The position numbers were made by a program, and so were the translations under genes. Positions 60,360 through 64,000 of a DNA stretch of 64,000 bases are shown here, piece after piece. A model generated the notes under the pieces. It did not search any database. It was not told where the DNA came from and saw only the letters and a list, made by a program, of their open reading frames with translations. Source of the DNA: Eremophila alpestris peregrina (taxonomy: Eukaryota; Chordata; Aves; Passeriformes; Alaudidae); the NCBI GenBank assembly GCA_009792885.1, contig WMCF01000024.1, forward strand, positions 11,219,995 to 11,283,994. Direction: 5' to 3'. Position 1 is the first letter of the stretch; every line of letters begins with the position of its first letter.

Positions 60360-63300
60360 CCATTCCTGTCATCAGTCACTCCCAGAACAGCTTGTTTTTG
60401 GGAGTTTCCCATGTGTCTGGCCTGAGCTACTCCCAGGTTTCTGTGGTGGTGGTGTCAGCAGAGCTTTAGCTCGGATTCAGAGGAGCAAATTCCCCTTTTC
60501 CCTGGAACGCATCCCTGTCGGTCTGCACTGCTGAGCTACTGATGCAGCAGTGGGTGTCACCTCACATGGCACAGCTCGGCAGAATTGCTCGGGAAAACTT
60601 CAGCCAGCACAGGATCAGGAAATGGCTGAACTCCCTTGCAGGTTTGTGCCTTGAGTTTGTGCATGTGCCCATCCCAAAGGCTGTCCCTGCATCACTCCTG
60701 GGCTGCATTTGCTGCCTTTGCAGGCTGCAGGGAGCTGCTGCTGCACAGGCAGGAGGACACCAAAGGTACCAGAACACAGCTTCACAAGGTGGCACAGGGC
60801 AATACTGAAGATCCAGGAGCATTTAAGAAGCTGGGCAGGGCCTTGAGTTTTGGGCTTTGAAGAGAAAAGCAGTTCCTTAAGAATTCACCAGGCAAAGCAG
60901 GCTATCGCTTCCTGCTCATTTATGCGTGAGGTATCTCTGTGCATCTCTGCAAAGGAATCTTCTAAGAAAATAATGCATGTGGCAAAAAGCCAGCCAGGGG
61001 AGCAGCTAGAGGAAAAGTAACTGAAGTGCTTTGATTCCAGCCATGAATATTCTAAGCAGACAGATACATGTCAACTTTACCTGCTACCTTTAGCACACGC
61101 ATTTTGTTTAAACTCGGTACTGTGCAGAAAACATTAGATGCTTTTGACACTCCTGCTGCCCACGTTACTTTTAACAACTCATCTGTGGAAGCTTTTTCAG
61201 AGCCTAGGGGTGTTGTACTTCAGTGTGTTCATCCTTCTCAACTTCTCCTGGTTTGTTTTTTTTTTTAAACAAGTTTAATGAAACACATACTTAATTAGCA
61301 CCATGCTACTGAATAAATACAAACAGATATGCCCCTGCACACAACGCTATTGAAGAAGAATATCAGTCTGAATTTTAAAAATTAAAGCCAACATTACAAA
61401 AGGCAAATATGTTGAATAAATAATGGCTGCTGCTATTTACAAAGCACACAAACCAAGAAAGGAACCTCCCTTGTTAAAAATGAGAAGATTGGGGGAAAAC
61501 ACAGAAAAGCTGAAAGTATTTGCAATAGAGTTTTATTTCTTTCTCTTTCATTCCATTCCTTTGGGACATGGTCTAGTTCTTTTTATTACTCTTGTGGATG
61601 TGTCGAGGAACCTGCAGTACAGGGGATGAGAGCTTGGTGATGGCAGAGGAGGAAGAGGCAGAGCTGCCTCCAGCACAGGAGCTGCTCCTCTCACAGCCTG
61701 TGCCACCATGCTGCCTTCACTTGGGCAGATGTTTCTGTTCTTAGGGTGGCTGTTTAGACATTTCAGAATCTTTGAGACTTTTTGGTGAAGCAGAAGGTAC
61801 AGGCTGAAGCTATTTTTGTATCACATTAATATCTTTGTTCCTTTTATTTTCACCTATTTTCAGTATGTTCTGTTCCTGTTCTGTCTGTAGTGACGCTGTG
61901 TGGTGAAGGGTGTTTGATTTTTAGGTATGACTAAGTTTCAGTGGTAGACCAGAAAAATTCTTCACAGGGCCACATTTGGATGTATTTATCAAATAAAACC
62001 AGTCCTGTATTCTCAACACAGATAAAACAATTATCACTCTGCAACACAGAGGCTATAGTTTCTACAGAATTTTAGAAAACTCCAGAGGTAAACATGCAAC
62101 AGAAGTATCAACTGTTTGCAAAGATTTATAGGAGTAATTTGTTATCACACTTATTTTCTGCTACAATACTGAGGTTGGGAGCAATGATAAATGCATAATT
62201 CAAGGACTTGCATAATGCACCCTTAAGTATTTAAAGATATTCCTGTAGGATCCTGACCATCCATTTCTAAGTTCTTAGTCAAACTGTGTATCTGAAATCA
62301 CCTTTTTTTTTTTAATCTTGAATTTTAAAAAGGTTCCCTTTCAGTATAATTATGATCTGTACTCTGCCAGCTTGTGTCTAACCAAATTCTTTGCCTTGGG
62401 GATTTGAGGACGTTGAATAAGTAGTGCTGTGGAGAAGCAACACATTTTCACTTAAGATTCAAACATAGAAATAAAGAACAAACTAATGATCAAGAGGTAG
62501 TCTCACACAGACCTCGAGTATTCTGTAATGATATACAGACATATTTCTGCTTTTCAAAACAAAAATGCATCCAAGACTGAACCCAGCACTCATCTTTTGA
62601 AAGTGCTTATTATTCACTGCTTATTATTCACTGCTAACAGATAAATGAAAAGCTGTGTTTGTACCAGGTACATATCTCATACATTCAAGCATATATTCAG
62701 TATTTATTCCCATCACCCATTTTCATCTGTGTTAGCAGAAGAAGCTTCCCATGACAAGCTAAGGACCAGGAAGAATCAGCAGAGGTTTTTCACACAGCAG
62801 TATTACAGAGCAACCCCAGTCTGTAACTCCCAGGGTGGGCTGAGCCATTTACTCCCCCCCTGCTCCCACACAAGGAGCCCCAGACTGCAGCTGCTTTACC
62901 TGCAGTGCAGAGCTGGAGAGCAGGGCTCCATCCTCTGCAGCAGTGACTTGGTGAATGATGGCACCATCATTCCAAACCACTTCCCTCTTCCTCCATGAGG
63001 CCACATGATCTTCAATGTCAGTGGGGGCCGGCTGGGCTGGCTGTGTCCCCGCCCAGCCGCTGGGCACCTCCAGCCTGCTTGCAGTGGGGTGAGGAGCGGA
63101 AAAACCCTTGGCTCTCTGTGGGCTCTGCTCAATGATAGCAAAAACATCCCTGAATTATCAGCACTTTCCAGCACAAACCCAAAGCACAGCCCCATAATGG
63201 CTGCTCTGAAGAAATTAACTTTATTACAGTCCAAACCAGCACAACACTCCCGGGCTTTATTCCCTTTTCCCTGGACCTAGCAGGATTAAAAGGAAGCAAC

Positions 63301-64000
63301 TCCTACACAGGTTTGTGGCTCTGATGGCTGCTGCTGTTGGCTCTGGATGCAGTGAGCCAGAATTCTAGAAAATGAGCTGACTCTGGAGGGAATAAATTTA
63401 TGTAAAGATAGAAATTAAAGAAGAAATTCTTTCCTTAGTGCAAGATCAAAGGGAAGGACATGAACATAAAATTCATCTTTGATTGCTGATGAATTTTGAG
63501 CTTACTCTATCCTAAATCAGGTCTGGAGACTGGTGATCAGGAATGATTCGTCCTGACCTTTCTACATGACTTCCTTATTTGTTGAGTTTTATTTGAGATT
63601 TTTGGGTGTGTGTACATGGTTTGGGTTTTGGTTAGTTTGGGGGCTTTTTAATAGGAAAATTTATTGATACATGAGAAAAAATATTCTTGTAGATTTTTGG
63701 GAGCACTATGCTTTTGCTGTTTGCCTTCAGGAACTGTAGAGTTAGACCAAAGTTGAAGACTTGAAAATCCTGCACAGTTCCTTAATGCAGAATTGCCTTA
63801 GAACGATGTAAAACAGTCACTGTGGGAGTGGAGATCATTCTCAGGATCATAGCAGTGGAGGAATTCATCCATGAGACTGTATCTTTATTAAGCTCAGCTT
63901 CACACTATTAAGAAGTCTTGAGATTGCCTGTCCTTTTAATGGACTGTAAGTTCACTTTCAAAATGATGCTATAAAATGATTCAAAGTGTGTCTGCCCAAA
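60360..64000. other. Non-coding DNA, no gene seen
   Basis: Mixed composition. A GC-rich spot at 63025-63100 includes a reverse GC box (CCCCGCCC, 63047-63054) and four CpGs, too few to call an island. T-runs occur near 61256-61266 and 62303-62313. Frames up to 117 codons (62645-62998) show no domain. Confidence 0.6.
62604..62635. repeat. 14-bp tandem duplication
   Basis: TGCTTATTATTCAC is repeated exactly at 62604-62617 and 62618-62631, followed by a partial TGCT. The exact identity suggests a recent local duplication, possibly polymorphic. Confidence 0.95.

Noticed and set aside
1..64000. tRNA, rRNA, snRNA, known microRNA, CRISPR array or bacterial-type operon
   Set aside because: No matching signature was found by reading for the common conserved words. 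The composition and CR1 content indicate vertebrate nuclear DNA, where CRISPR arrays and operons are not expected.

Overview
This window looks like non-coding nuclear DNA from a bird (a sauropsid at minimum). The main evidence is several 5'-truncated CR1 LINE fragments that carry the avian CR1 3'-end wording. The best are at 36383-36695 and 42019-42225 (minus strand) and 44005-44160 (plus strand). The rest of the sequence is AT-rich, CpG-poor and single-copy looking, with A/T homopolymers and a few microsatellites, as expected for a macrochromosome desert or a very long intron. I cannot name the species, chromosome or neighbouring genes.

I found no protein-coding gene, tRNA, rRNA, snRNA or known microRNA that I could support. 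The longest open frames (about 130-190 codons) are explained by GC-rich patches, tandem repeats or chance. None shows a recognisable domain or a convincing exon with both splice sites.

Layout: 1-14.8 kb is plain AT-rich sequence with one possible conserved non-coding stretch (about 1170-1540). At 14.87-15.73 kb lies the only clear CpG-rich segment, a candidate orphan CpG island with a GC box and an E-box. It contains a minisatellite built from an alternating pair of units. At 18.0-18.6 kb there is a G-quadruplex motif, a small CpG patch and a (TA)18 array. At 25.36-25.67 kb there is a C11-A39 tract, AT-rich sequence and an ambiguous base inside a second A-run. CR1 fragments cluster between 36 and 52 kb. 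At 43.5-43.8 kb there is a GC-rich patch with a hairpin-forming duplication. At 45.5-46.0, 58.2-58.6 and 59.5-60.0 kb there are pyrimidine-skewed tracts of unknown origin. At 59.2 kb there is a long imperfect hairpin, the strongest secondary-structure signal noticed. At 60.1-60.4 kb there are back-to-back hairpins and an 18-bp minisatellite.

Nothing here amounts to a gene system that can be claimed from sequence alone. The items most worth checking are the 59.2 kb hairpin, the CpG-rich segment with its two-unit minisatellite, the inverted CR1 pair at 42-44 kb and the pyrimidine-skewed tracts.
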